A stretch of 64,000 bases of DNA from Thermodesulfatator atlanticus DSM 21156 (lineage in GTDB: Bacteria > Desulfobacterota > Thermodesulfobacteria > Thermodesulfobacteriales > Thermodesulfatatoraceae), in the NCBI RefSeq assembly GCF_000421585.1, contig NZ_ATXH01000005.1, forward strand, positions 1 to 64,000. Direction: 5' to 3'. Below, piece after piece: positions 52,832-61,747 of the stretch. The position numbers were made by a program, and so were the translations under genes. The notes under the pieces were generated by a model. It did not search any database, was not told the origin of the DNA, and worked only from the letters and a program-made list of their open reading frames with translations. The number at the start of each line of letters is the position of its first letter. Position 1 is the stretch's first letter.

Positions 52832-53599
52832 TTAATGTAGTTTGCGGCGGCGTCCAAAACGACTTGCCAGGCGATTTAATAGTTCTGCAATGGTTTCTGC
52901 ATAAAGTGGGCCGCCTTTTTCAATGGTTTCTTCCCTTTTAAAGCCCGGCATAATCAAAAGCCTTTTGTTCCTCCCAGGACAAAAGATAAGCAGTTTTTCT
53001 GCCTCTGGTAAGGTGGTTTCTTCATCTAGTTGGGCCTGAAAAATAAGCAGAGGTTTGCGCCATTTTTTTAAATTTTCAAGGATTTTGAAAGGGTCGCTTT
53101 CAGTATTTAAGTTTCTCTTGGCAAGCCACATTTTTCCATCAATGATAGGGCTATCAAGGATAAGGGCAGTTATTTCATGAGGGATCTCAGCCGCAAGGTA
53201 AAGGGCAACCCCTGCTCCTAAAGACCTTCCCAGAAGAGAAACAGGGCCTTTTCGTCCTCGCTTTGCAAGGGCCTCCCTAAGTGCAAAAAAGGCCTCTTTG
53301 GCGTCTGAAAAAATGTTTTCAAAAGAGACTTCTCCGCTACATCCATGAGCCCCACGGTAGCCAATAAGTACCAAAGAGATATCGTGAGCTAAGATATTCG
53401 CGGCAAAGTCGTGATAATGGTCTAGCGCGTCATTTTCCGCTACAAAGAAAAAGAGAATCGGAGATTTTTCTGAGCCTAAAAACAAACGCGCAGGTAAAGA
53501 ACCTCCTTGCAAGGGGATAACCACGTCTTCTGCTCCCTGAGGGGGAGATTCCAAGGGGGTTTTTGGAATTAAATCTGTTAAATTGGTCTGTCTTTCCAT
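52832..53599 (-). CDS. Alpha/beta hydrolase
   Basis: 255 residues. The nucleophile elbow GRSLGAGVAL holds the serine; a glycine-rich GYRGAHGCSG lies upstream in the oxyanion region. No signal peptide, so cytoplasmic. It resembles the DUF/BEM46-like serine hydrolases; the substrate is unknown. Its start overlaps the upstream unknown gene by 22 bases. Confidence 0.82.
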   Translation of the reverse strand: MERQTNLTDLIPKTPLESPPQGAEDVVIPLQGGSLPARLFLGSEKSPILFFFVAENDALDHYHDFAANILAHDISLVLIGYRGAHGCSGEVSFENIFSDAKEAFFALREALAKRGRKGPVSLLGRSLGAGVALYLAAEIPHEITALILDSPIIDGKMWLAKRNLNTESDPFKILENLKKWRKPLLIFQAQLDEETTLPEAEKLLIFCPGRNKRLLIMPGFKREETIEKGGPLYAETIAELLNRLASRFGRRRKLH

Positions 53600-54063
53600 T
53601 CTTCTTCCAGGCGTTCTAATTCTTCTTCTCTTTGACGTACTTGTTCTTCCCAGGCTTTACGCCGCTCAAAAAGGGCGACTTCTGCGGCTATTAAGCGCTC
53701 ACGAAAGCTAGGATGTGAGAGATAACTAAGGGCAGCCTCCAAGAACCTTTCCTTAAGCTGGGAAAAGATGGCTTCTTTTTCCCTTTCGTCGATAAAGGTG
53801 CGTTCTTTACGGTAACGATAATACACCTTACCTTCTTCTTCGTCCAAAAAAACTTCGTAGAGCTCCCTGCGTGAGAAAGCTTGAGGGGGTGCTTCGACTA
53901 CTATTTGAGCAAGCATACCAATCAACCAGCGATCTCCTGCCAGACGGCGGGAATAATCCCAAATTTCAAGCACTAACCCATTGGAAAGAGAAATTTTTTC
54001 AACCAGTTTGCCAGGCCAACGGGGCTCGTGTTTTTTAGAAGGTGGAAACCATTCGTACGGCAC
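53578..54063 (-). CDS. Conserved-looking protein of unknown function
   Basis: 161 residues. A mixed N-terminal part (LVEKISLSNGLVLEIWDYSRRLAGDRWLI region) and a long basic/acidic helix at the C-terminus (EVALFERRKAWEEQVRQREEEL). No signal peptide, cysteines or recognised motif. It is sandwiched between the hydrolase (22-base overlap) and the coiled-coil nuclease-like gene, all on the minus strand. Confidence 0.7.
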   Translation of the reverse strand: MPYEWFPPSKKHEPRWPGKLVEKISLSNGLVLEIWDYSRRLAGDRWLIGMLAQIVVEAPPQAFSRRELYEVFLDEEEGKVYYRYRKERTFIDEREKEAIFSQLKERFLEAALSYLSHPSFRERLIAAEVALFERRKAWEEQVRQREEELERLEEEWKDRPI

Positions 54064-54073
54064 AATCTCTCCT

Positions 54074-54889
54074 TTATTCTAATTCGTATGACCAAAAGTA
54101 AGCGATATTTCTTTCTTTTAAAAGTTCTTCTATTGATGGCAAAAAATCATGGGCCACGAGAACCAGTAAAGATTCAGAAAAGCCCTCTTTTTCCGTAATT
54201 TTTGAAGCATATTTTTCAAAGCGAGAAATCTCTTTACGTGATGGGCGGACCTTACATTCCCCTAAAATAAGGATTTCTTTAGTGTTTTTCTTGGCTTTGC
54301 CATAAATATTTATCTGGATGTCTTTGCGCCCGATGCGGAAATAACGTCTTATAAGACGACCTTCTACCTTGAGTCCATATCTATCCTTAAGAAGGCGCGG
54401 AAGCTCTTTGTAAGTTTTATTTTCAAGGCTATATCCCACAGAATTAGAAATCCCTTCCAGACGATCTTCTACCCTTTCAAGACGCACTTCAAAGGCATCC
54501 ATGCGCCTTACTAGCTGGGCAATCTCTTGCTCAGTACGCTTCTGGGCTTCGGTGAGCTCTTTTACGGCAATTTCAAGTGCACTGATACGTTCTTCTGATT
54601 TTTTCTGAGCCTCAGTGAGTTCCTGAATAGACTGCCAGACCCTGGCAAAATTTTCGTTATTTCTTTTCTCAAAGTCTAAAAGCCTTTTTTCAATATGCTT
54701 CTGAGCCTCGGTGAGCTCTTTGATTGACTTTCCAAGGTCTCTGACTATTTCTTTTAATTCGTTGAATTCTTTTTTAGTAACAGACTCTTCGCGCTGGCGT
54801 TCGAACTCTTCAAGCAGGTTTAGGAGAACACGCCTTAGCTGTGGATCTACGTTTTCTAATTCTTTTATAAAAGCAACGCTTACTGGCAT
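54074..54889 (-). CDS. Coiled-coil protein with PD-(D/E)XK nuclease-like C-terminus
   Basis: 271 residues. Residues ~1-135 form a coiled coil with three related units (LTEAQKHIEKRL, LTEAQKKSEERI, LTEAQKRTEQEI). The C-terminal ~120 residues contain RKDIQINIYGKA and ILILGECKVRPS, which fit the D...ExK core of PD-(D/E)XK nucleases. Many such coiled-coil/nuclease proteins exist in thermophiles without known function. The gene lies between unknown genes and purH. Confidence 0.78.
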   Translation of the reverse strand: MPVSVAFIKELENVDPQLRRVLLNLLEEFERQREESVTKKEFNELKEIVRDLGKSIKELTEAQKHIEKRLLDFEKRNNENFARVWQSIQELTEAQKKSEERISALEIAVKELTEAQKRTEQEIAQLVRRMDAFEVRLERVEDRLEGISNSVGYSLENKTYKELPRLLKDRYGLKVEGRLIRRYFRIGRKDIQINIYGKAKKNTKEILILGECKVRPSRKEISRFEKYASKITEKEGFSESLLVLVAHDFLPSIEELLKERNIAYFWSYELE

Positions 54890-54928
54890 ATTTCTAAATT
54901 ATCCTATGGAAAAGTGAATGTGTCCATT

Positions 54929-54956
54929 AAAAGCGGGAGGAACCCCTCCCGCTTTT
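54929..54956. terminator. Terminator downstream of the AICAR transformylase gene
   Basis: 12-base arms (aaaagcgggagg / cctcccgctttt) around aacc. It follows the minus-strand gene ending at 54962; on the plus strand a longer T run (ttttttt) makes it potentially bidirectional. Confidence 0.8.
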
Positions 54957-54961
54957 TTTAA

Positions 54962-56257
54962 TTAATGCTTGAACACACGTTGTCCGGTAAACACCATAGC
55001 CACCGGGGGATCAGCTTCGTTGCATGCCTCAATTGATTCCCAGTCTCTTATTGATCCTCCTGGCTGAATAATGGCAGAAATCCCTTCTTTTATGGCTACA
55101 TCTACGGCATCCCTGAAGGGGAAAAAGGCATCAGAGACCATAACAGAGCCCGGAAGCCCGGCTCTTTTGGCCTTGGTTTCTTCGTCGATTTCTATTTTTT
55201 GGGCTTCAGGACGCAGCCCTTTTCTTATTTCAAGCTCAAGCTGTTTGTAAGGGATACCGTAGCGGTCATAACACAAAAGATCTGCATATTTTACGTAGGC
55301 CTTAAAAATTGCTATCTCAGTGACTCCCACGCGATCCTGCTCTCCTGTGCCAATCGCCACTGTGCAGAGATCTTTTACAAAAAGAACCGAGTTAGACGTA
55401 ACCCCTATTTCCACGGCCCAGCCAAAAATCATGTCTTCTATTTCGCGTTGGGTGGGCTCCCTTTTGCAACGCACTTCTTCCCCGTTTGGTTTTTTGGCCA
55501 CGGCGGGCTTTAAGTCTTCAGGGCCTCTTACTTTATTTACCTGCGACTGCTGAACTATGATGCCTCCGTCCATAAGGCTTTTGAATTCTACCACCTTTTT
55601 GCCCCAGTATTCCTCAAGGCGATCAATGCGTTTAATACGAATAATGCGTAAGTTTTTGCGTTTTTTAAGGATTTCTACCGCACCTTCCTCGTACTCAGGG
55701 GCTGCCACTACCTCGAAATATTCTTTACTAATGGCTTCAGCACAGGCCTTGTCCACCGGGCGATTAAGGGCAATGGCCCCGCCAAAAGCAGCGATGCGGT
55801 CAGCCCGGAAAGCCCTTATGAAAGCTTCTTCAATGGTTTCGCCATGAGCTACCCCGCAGGGGTTGTTGTGTTTTACGATGACACAGGCAGGTTTGCGTGC
55901 AAGATAACGCAAAACGTTTAAAGAATTGTCAACGTCTGTGAGATTGGTTTTGCTGGGATGCTTCCCAAACTGGAGCATGTCTTCTTCGGAAAGGGAAGAA
56001 ACAAGCCCCCAGCCAGGTTCGATGTATTCACACTCTCCTAGTACTAAATTGCCGCCAACAAGCTCGTATAAGGCTGCTTCCTGGTCGGGGTTTTCTCCGT
56101 AACGTAGGCCTCGTTCTTCAATCACTCCAGGTTCCACTTCGATTTTCCAGGTGCGTTTGCGATAAGTAAGGGTTTGGTCTCCAAAAATAAGCTTGATTTC
56201 TGAAGGGAAATGATCCCCAACAATGGTACGATACATTTTTTTGATATCTTCGCTCAC
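54962..56257 (-). CDS. purH: Stand-alone AICAR transformylase (PurH C-terminal domain)
   Basis: 431 residues. LRYGENPDQEAALY and the catalytic KHNNPCGVAHG mark the AICAR transformylase part of PurH. The N-terminal IMP cyclohydrolase (MGS-like) domain of bifunctional PurH (~200 residues) is absent, so only formylation of AICAR to FAICAR is encoded; the final ring closure needs another enzyme. ATG 56257 has AGGAGG-like aggaggggtccc upstream. Followed by a terminator. Confidence 0.88.
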   Translation of the reverse strand: MSEDIKKMYRTIVGDHFPSEIKLIFGDQTLTYRKRTWKIEVEPGVIEERGLRYGENPDQEAALYELVGGNLVLGECEYIEPGWGLVSSLSEEDMLQFGKHPSKTNLTDVDNSLNVLRYLARKPACVIVKHNNPCGVAHGETIEEAFIRAFRADRIAAFGGAIALNRPVDKACAEAISKEYFEVVAAPEYEEGAVEILKKRKNLRIIRIKRIDRLEEYWGKKVVEFKSLMDGGIIVQQSQVNKVRGPEDLKPAVAKKPNGEEVRCKREPTQREIEDMIFGWAVEIGVTSNSVLFVKDLCTVAIGTGEQDRVGVTEIAIFKAYVKYADLLCYDRYGIPYKQLELEIRKGLRPEAQKIEIDEETKAKRAGLPGSVMVSDAFFPFRDAVDVAIKEGISAIIQPGGSIRDWESIEACNEADPPVAMVFTGQRVFKH

Positions 56258-56382
56258 GGGACCCCTCCTTTTAATTTTTTCTAAACATAGGCCTACCTCA
56301 AACTAGAAATTTTCTCAAATGCTATTTTTATGGAGCAAATCGTTTTATAATGCCTTGCATTCAGGTATAGAAGGAGTAAGCC

Positions 56383-57699
56383 ATGGAAAACTTAAAAGAT
56401 GTCCTTTGGGCTTGGGGAAAGACAAAAGGACTTGAAGGGCTTGAAATATACGCCTTTGAAGAAAAGGGGCTTAAAGTTGAAAAAAAAGACCGCAAGCTTG
56501 AAACCTTTCAGCCATATCTTGAAAAAGGCGTTGCCATAAGACTTATCAAAAATCATTCCTTGGGTTTTTCTTTCACCACTTCTTTTGATCCAGACGATCT
56601 CGTCTTTACCGCAGAAAGGGCTTATGAAATGGCGCTTTCCATGCCAAAAGACGATTACGAATTCCCTGAGCCCCAGGAATATCCAGGGATCGAACCTACA
56701 AGAAAAGAATTAATCTCAAGTGAAAAAGCCTTAATGTTGCTTGAGCAAATGGAAGAAGCCGCCTTTTCCTATGATAGCCGTGTGAAGCGCATCCAGGAAG
56801 TTGGGCTAAGTCACCGTCAGGGAAGGCTTTTTATGGCCAATAGCAAAGGTGTTGAAGCTTCCTGGTTTTATGGCGGTTTTTCTTTAGTGGCCGTAGTTGT
56901 TGCCATGACAGGTGCTGAAGCCCAGATGGGCTGGGAATGGCGTACGGCGCTAACCCCTGAGGAAATCTCTCCAGAAGAAATCGCTCAGAACGCTGCTTTT
57001 CGTGCGGTCTCACGCTTAGGGGCCAAACCTCTTGCGTCGCAAAAAGTTCATATTCTTCTGCCTCCGCATATTGCTGTTGAATTTCTTGAGCTCATCTCAG
57101 AGGCCCTTTCTGGAGACAACGTGCTTAAAGGCAAATCAGCCCTGGCAGGCAAGCTTGGCCAAAGCCTTTTCCCTTCTTTTGTAAGCATTGTTGATAATGG
57201 CCTTTTACTAGGAGCCCTGGGAACCAGACCTTTTGACGATGAGGGTGTGGCTCAGCGGGAAACCTACCTGGTACGCGAGGGGTGCCTTGAAGGCTTTTTG
57301 TTTGATTCTTATTGGGGAAGAAAGGCCGGGCAGGGTTCTACAGGAAATGCCAGGCGTGCTAACTTCAAAAATCCACCAACAGTTGGCCTTACAAATTTCT
57401 ACTTAGAGCCAGGCGAAACACCCAGGGAAAGATTTTTTGATAAGCTTCCCGAGGTCTTTGAAGTCCTTGAAGTGCTGGGAATGCATACTGCTGATCCCAT
57501 CTCTGGTGAATTTTCCATCGGGGTGTCGGGCCTTTTGCACCGCAAAGGTGAAAAAATTCCTGTCTCCGGTATGGCGTTATCTGGAGATGTTTTTAGCCTT
57601 TTCAAAGGAATAGAGGCCCTTGGCAGTGATCTGACTTTTTATGGCAACATAGGAAGCCCAAGCATTTTAACAGGTAAGCTGGATCTGGCAGGTGGCTAA
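56383..57699 (+). CDS. pmbA: TldE/PmbA-family protein
   Basis: 438 residues. It matches PmbA (TldE): no HExxH zinc motif, with NTD stretches such as VEKKDRKLETFQPYLEKGVA and the C-terminal GNARRANFKNPPTVGLTNFY. TldD/TldE cleave peptides such as microcin precursors and need both subunits; tldD is not in this window. ATG 56383 follows AAGGAG; a TATAAT at 56346-56351 is a possible -10. Confidence 0.92.
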   Translation: MENLKDVLWAWGKTKGLEGLEIYAFEEKGLKVEKKDRKLETFQPYLEKGVAIRLIKNHSLGFSFTTSFDPDDLVFTAERAYEMALSMPKDDYEFPEPQEYPGIEPTRKELISSEKALMLLEQMEEAAFSYDSRVKRIQEVGLSHRQGRLFMANSKGVEASWFYGGFSLVAVVVAMTGAEAQMGWEWRTALTPEEISPEEIAQNAAFRAVSRLGAKPLASQKVHILLPPHIAVEFLELISEALSGDNVLKGKSALAGKLGQSLFPSFVSIVDNGLLLGALGTRPFDDEGVAQRETYLVREGCLEGFLFDSYWGRKAGQGSTGNARRANFKNPPTVGLTNFYLEPGETPRERFFDKLPEVFEVLEVLGMHTADPISGEFSIGVSGLLHRKGEKIPVSGMALSGDVFSLFKGIEALGSDLTFYGNIGSPSILTGKLDLAGG

Positions 57700-57725
57700 A
57701 GTCTATATTTTTGAACGATGAAGAA

Positions 57726-57790
57726 TTTTGGAGACCTTTGCAAAATACCTTGCAACGCTGATCTCTGCCATTTTGCAAAGGTCTCCAAAA
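57726..57790. repeat. 65-base MITE-like element with perfect 21-base inverted ends
   Basis: ttttggagacctttgcaaaat (21 bases) at 57726-57746 is perfectly complementary to 57770-57790, around a 23-base centre. The core gagacctttgcaa recurs at 41820-41921 and half at 26185. The near-perfect arms suggest recent movement or strong selection; it could also serve as a terminator hairpin after pmbA. No transposase is in the window. Confidence 0.8.
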
Positions 57791-57902
57791 AATTGCTTAA
57801 CTTCTTTGAAAGGCTGGTTTATTGTCCTTATATAAGCCTTGAGAAATTTTTCTCTTGGCCGTTTTGATATACAAAAGAAAAGAAATCAAGCGGGAGGCTT
57901 TT

Positions 57903-58310
57903 ATGAAAGACGTCTGTGAAATCAAAGTTAGCGACATTATGAGCAGATCTTTGGTCACCATAGGGATCGATGAGCCCTTTGAAGAAGTAATCAAAAACTT
58001 TGTAGATGCCAAAGTCCACGCGTTAATTGTGGTGGGTCCCGGTGGTGAATTTATGGGGGTTATAAGCCATACAGATGTTATCAATGCCCTTCATGAACAC
58101 AAAGAAAAAGTCTTTGAGCTTGAGGCTGAAGATTTAATGTTCCCCAAACCTTTTACTATAGACGCCAATGCTAATCTCAAAGAAGCTGCAGCTATCATGA
58201 CGAAAAACAAGATCCATCGTCTCTTGGTGCTTTCATCTTATTCCGGAAAGCTGCTTCCAGTGGGTATCATTTCGGCCACAGACATCATTCGCGCTATTGC
58301 TAGTTGTTGA
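57903..58310 (+). CDS. Two-CBS-domain protein
   Basis: 135 residues. Two CBS domains: [21 protein letters not shown] and [21 protein letters not shown], each with a GVIS(H/A)TDVI/IIRAI end. CBS pairs bind adenine nucleotides and regulate partner proteins; none is fused here. ATG 57903 has GGGAGG upstream; an earlier in-frame start at 57855 is rejected. The ndk gene follows after 56 bases. Confidence 0.9.
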   Translation: MKDVCEIKVSDIMSRSLVTIGIDEPFEEVIKNFVDAKVHALIVVGPGGEFMGVISHTDVINALHEHKEKVFELEAEDLMFPKPFTIDANANLKEAAAIMTKNKIHRLLVLSSYSGKLLPVGIISATDIIRAIASC

Positions 58311-58366
58311 CGCTTTTTAAATCCTGCGCTATCCCTCGCAGAAAATCCTATTTTAGGAGGAATCAC

Positions 58367-58792
58367 ATGGCTCTTGAAAGAACGCTCAGTCTTATCAAAC
58401 CTGATGGCGTCTCACGTAACCTGATCGGAGAAGTTTTGAGCTTTTTTGAAAAGGGTGGGCTTAAAGTCGTTGCCATGAAAATGCTTCACCTTACCAAGGC
58501 CCAGGCAGAAGAGTTTTACATTGTGCACAAAGAAAGACCTTTTTACCAGGAGCTTACCGAATACATGGCCTCAGGCCCGATTGTAGCCCTTGTGCTTGAA
58601 GGAGAAAATGCCATCTCTCGTTGTCGGGAAATCATGGGAGCTACTGATCCCGCAGAAGCTGCAGAAGGCACCATCCGCAAGACCTTTGCTTTGAGCAAGG
58701 GCGAAAACACCGTTCACGGCTCAGATAGCCCAGAATCCGCCGCCCGCGAAATCGCCTTCTTTTTCAGCGAGCTTGAAATCTGCCCCCGTTAA
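58367..58792 (+). CDS. ndk: Nucleoside diphosphate kinase
   Basis: 141 residues, standard. [20 protein letters not shown] at the start and the phosphohistidine in [20 protein letters not shown]. It equalises nucleoside triphosphate pools. ATG 58367 has AGGAGG. The last base is shared with the thiL ATG (TAATG). Confidence 0.97.
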   Translation: MALERTLSLIKPDGVSRNLIGEVLSFFEKGGLKVVAMKMLHLTKAQAEEFYIVHKERPFYQELTEYMASGPIVALVLEGENAISRCREIMGATDPAEAAEGTIRKTFALSKGENTVHGSDSPESAAREIAFFFSELEICPR

Positions 58793-59739
58793 TGACCGAA
58801 GAAGAAATTCTCAGACTGTTACGCCAAAAACTTATCCCCCAACACCGCGAGGTCATCTGCGGTGTGGGGGATGATTGCGCGGTGCTTGAAAGTGATTCCT
58901 TCTGGGAACTTATAACCACAGACACCATGGTTGAGGGTGTCCATTTTGACTTTGCTTATTTTTCGCCCTATGAACTTGGTCGCAAGCTTGCTGTGGTAAA
59001 CCTAAGTGATATCGCCGCCATGGGCGGCGAGCCCTTTTGCGCGCTTCTTAATTTGAGTCTCCCCAGGGCGGTAAGACCTGAAATAGAATCATTCTTTCAG
59101 GGGCTTAAGGAACGTTTGGCGGAGTTTGGTGCCGAGCTTATTGGCGGAGACATAACCAGAAACAAATGCGGCTGGCACCTTAGCCTGACTATAATGGGTA
59201 AGGCCCCAAAGGGCGGAGTTGTTTTTCGCAAAGGGGCCAAAGAAGGAGACTTGCTTTACGTGTCCCGTGCCCTTGGGGGAGCTGCGGCTGCGCTTGAACT
59301 TTTTCAAAAAGGGATCGAGCCTCCTCCCTCTCTTAAAAAAGCCCACGTTGACCCAGATCCTGAGATAGAACTTGGTAAAATGCTTGCAAGAAATGGGCTT
59401 GCTTCTGCGATGATGGATATCTCTGATGGCTTACTTCTAGACCTTGCCCGCCTTTGTGAGGCCAATAACCTCGGGGCTGAGCTTTACGCCTCAAAAATTC
59501 CGGTCTTTCAAGAGCTTGAAAACTTACCCCTTGAAAAAGACCCCCTTCATTATGCCCTTTCAGGAGGAGAAGACTTCGCACTTTTGTTTTCAGTCCCACC
59601 TCAGCGCGAAAAGCTATTGAATATTTGCAAACGAACGCTTTTTTGTATTGGACGACTTATCTCCGAAAAAGGCCTATTTCTAATTGGAGAAAAAGAAAGA
59701 AAAGAAGTCTCTCCGCAAGGCTTTGATCATTTCGCTTAA
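58792..59739 (+). CDS. thiL: Thiamine-monophosphate kinase
   Basis: 315 residues. GVGDDCAVL near the start, the metal-binding TTDTMVEGVHF, and GGDITRN, MDISDGLLLDL and ALSGGEDFALLF. It makes thiamine pyrophosphate from the monophosphate. Coupled to ndk by TAATG. No other thi gene is in view. Confidence 0.96.
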   Translation: MTEEEILRLLRQKLIPQHREVICGVGDDCAVLESDSFWELITTDTMVEGVHFDFAYFSPYELGRKLAVVNLSDIAAMGGEPFCALLNLSLPRAVRPEIESFFQGLKERLAEFGAELIGGDITRNKCGWHLSLTIMGKAPKGGVVFRKGAKEGDLLYVSRALGGAAAALELFQKGIEPPPSLKKAHVDPDPEIELGKMLARNGLASAMMDISDGLLLDLARLCEANNLGAELYASKIPVFQELENLPLEKDPLHYALSGGEDFALLFSVPPQREKLLNICKRTLFCIGRLISEKGLFLIGEKERKEVSPQGFDHFA

Positions 59740-59745
59740 AAGGCC

Positions 59746-59773
59746 TTGACACGGGCTTTCTCGTGCCTATGGT
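59746..59773 (+). promoter_or_regulatory. Sigma-70-type promoter for the DUF505 operon
   Basis: TTGACA (59746-59751), 16-base spacer, TATGGT (59768-59773); start codon at 59810 with GGAGGAG before it. It marks the start of the DUF505-RAMP-ParB-MEMO transcript. Confidence 0.5.
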
Positions 59774-59809
59774 TCTCGTGTTTAAAAAATCAATCCTGGA
59801 GGAGAAGCC

Positions 59810-61747
59810 ATGATCATAAAAAAAGAACATGCCGAAGTGTTGCTTAAGCTGCTCGCCTTTGAAGAAGAAACCAAAACCAAAGGGATGGATATCCTTGAGG
59901 CGGACCAGGACCTTTATCTTGAGCTCCAAATGCAGGCCCTGGTAAGGGAGTCAGCTCCTTTGAAGCGTGAACTTACTTACCTTGGCAAAGAGTTAGCCTT
60001 AGCCATACGAGAGTTGATAGAAAAAGGGGCTTTAGCAGCTCCAGAAAAGTGGCCAGAAGGTTTTCGTTTCCTTGGTACAGAAATAATTGCCATGCTTGAA
60101 GCAGCAGCATTGTCTGGCCAGGTGGGTCCTTTGGCAGTTGAGCCTCTTAAAGAGAGGGGGCTTGCTAAAGAGATCAAAGACAAAGAAACAGGCAAGGAAT
60201 ACATTGGCTTAACAGAGGCAGGAAAACGCATCTTTGAGATTTACCAGGCCCTTGAACCCGAGCTTGAGATCTCTGCCGCCCTTGCCCAGGAAATTCGTAA
60301 GCTCCCGGCAGGCCCGGCCAGGGCTTCGCTTCTCACCACCGACACCCACACCAAACATCTTTTAGAGGCGATGGGGCTTATCGCTTATAGTGTGCCTACT
60401 TCCGATGTTTATGCTTTTACTGCTCTGGGCCAGGCTGTTAAAAAGACACTTACTTACGGCGGTTTTGGAGAAGGCGATGTTCTTACCGGAGATATTCTCT
60501 GGGCCTTGGCTGATATTGCTGATGAAAAAGAAGTCCCTGAGGCCAGCATAGCTATCCTTCAAAGCCTTGGCTACATTGACCAGGCAAAAGAGCTGTTGCC
60601 TGCGGGATACTGGGCCCTTGAAGTCCTGCGCTTATGGAAACGAGACGTTATCCCTGACGCCTGGACCATTGCCCTTGAGGAAGAAGAGGTAGAAATCCTC
60701 CAGGCTATTGAACACCTTTGGCAAAAGGCCGAGAACAATCCCGAAGAAACCCCCACCTTTGACAACCTGCGGGCGGAAATGATTGATCGTAAGATCAAAC
60801 AATATAAAGAAATACTTGCGCGCTACGGCCGCAAAATCGAAGAAATGCCCGAAAAATACCAGCAAATCGCAAGCCAGTTTATGGTGGCTAAAGACCTGGC
60901 TCGCTGGTATGACGACAATTTTACCTTGCGTTTAAGCCTGTACAGCCTTGAGTCCTTTAACCTGATTCACACCACCGAAGACCACAAGGGCAGAGAAGTA
61001 TTTGCGCTCACCAAGTTTGGCAAAAAGGTCTTAAAAGATCAGGAAATAAAGACGCGTGAGATCTCCTCAACGGCGGTTAAAGCCATCACCATCACCAGGC
61101 GTTCTTTTTCAGCACCGAATGTTGAGTGGGTGGATGAGGCTTTAAACGCTGGTCTTTTGGGGACAGGAGAGCCTACGCAATCTGGTTTTATGTATGCTGA
61201 GCTTGCGGAGTCTATCTCCAGAATGCCGCATCTTACCCGCTATGAGGCTGAGATCCTTGCCACCATTCCTGCCCGTGGCATAAGTGTTGAGGAACTGTTT
61301 GACATCATAGGCGAAGGCAAAAGGCGCCGCTTTAAATGGGCCCTTGAAAAACTTGAAGCCCGCCATCTTATAAATGTCTTGCCTGATGGAAACATTATGG
61401 AAACCGAGGCCGGAGAACTCCTTGACCGGGCTGTCTCTGGGGTTTCCAAAAATTTCGGCCACCCCATTAACCCTCTTATCTACCGTGTGCTGAAGGCTTT
61501 GGCAGAGGTAGGGACCCTTTTCGTAAAGGAAAGACGTATTCGCATCTTGCCCAAAAACATCAAGGAAGCAGTGAAGAAAAGCGGGCTTCCACGGGATGTC
61601 TTTGACGAGGCCTTAAAGGCCGCAAGACATGCTGGCTACGTGGGCAAAAACACCATTACCGAGGCAGGCTATCTCGTCTTGCAAGCCGTTGAAAAGATGA
61701 ACCCGCACGAGGAAGTAAAAACCTTTTATGCCGGGGAGGAAGGCTAG
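59810..61747 (+). CDS. DUF505 family protein
   Basis: 645 residues, all predicted helix-turn-helix-like. It matches DUF505, seen mainly in methanogens and hyperthermophilic bacteria. It appears to consist of repeated winged-helix-like units, each ending in a G-(L/I)-TEAG-type wing (IGLTEAGKRIFEIY, FALTKFGKKVL, METEAGELL, TEAGYLVLQAV). Nucleic-acid binding is a reasonable inference; no catalytic motif is seen. First gene of a tight operon: the RAMP-like gene starts on the next base after its stop. Confidence 0.8.
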   Translation: MIIKKEHAEVLLKLLAFEEETKTKGMDILEADQDLYLELQMQALVRESAPLKRELTYLGKELALAIRELIEKGALAAPEKWPEGFRFLGTEIIAMLEAAALSGQVGPLAVEPLKERGLAKEIKDKETGKEYIGLTEAGKRIFEIYQALEPELEISAALAQEIRKLPAGPARASLLTTDTHTKHLLEAMGLIAYSVPTSDVYAFTALGQAVKKTLTYGGFGEGDVLTGDILWALADIADEKEVPEASIAILQSLGYIDQAKELLPAGYWALEVLRLWKRDVIPDAWTIALEEEEVEILQAIEHLWQKAENNPEETPTFDNLRAEMIDRKIKQYKEILARYGRKIEEMPEKYQQIASQFMVAKDLARWYDDNFTLRLSLYSLESFNLIHTTEDHKGREVFALTKFGKKVLKDQEIKTREISSTAVKAITITRRSFSAPNVEWVDEALNAGLLGTGEPTQSGFMYAELAESISRMPHLTRYEAEILATIPARGISVEELFDIIGEGKRRRFKWALEKLEARHLINVLPDGNIMETEAGELLDRAVSGVSKNFGHPINPLIYRVLKALAEVGTLFVKERRIRILPKNIKEAVKKSGLPRDVFDEALKAARHAGYVGKNTITEAGYLVLQAVEKMNPHEEVKTFYAGEEG

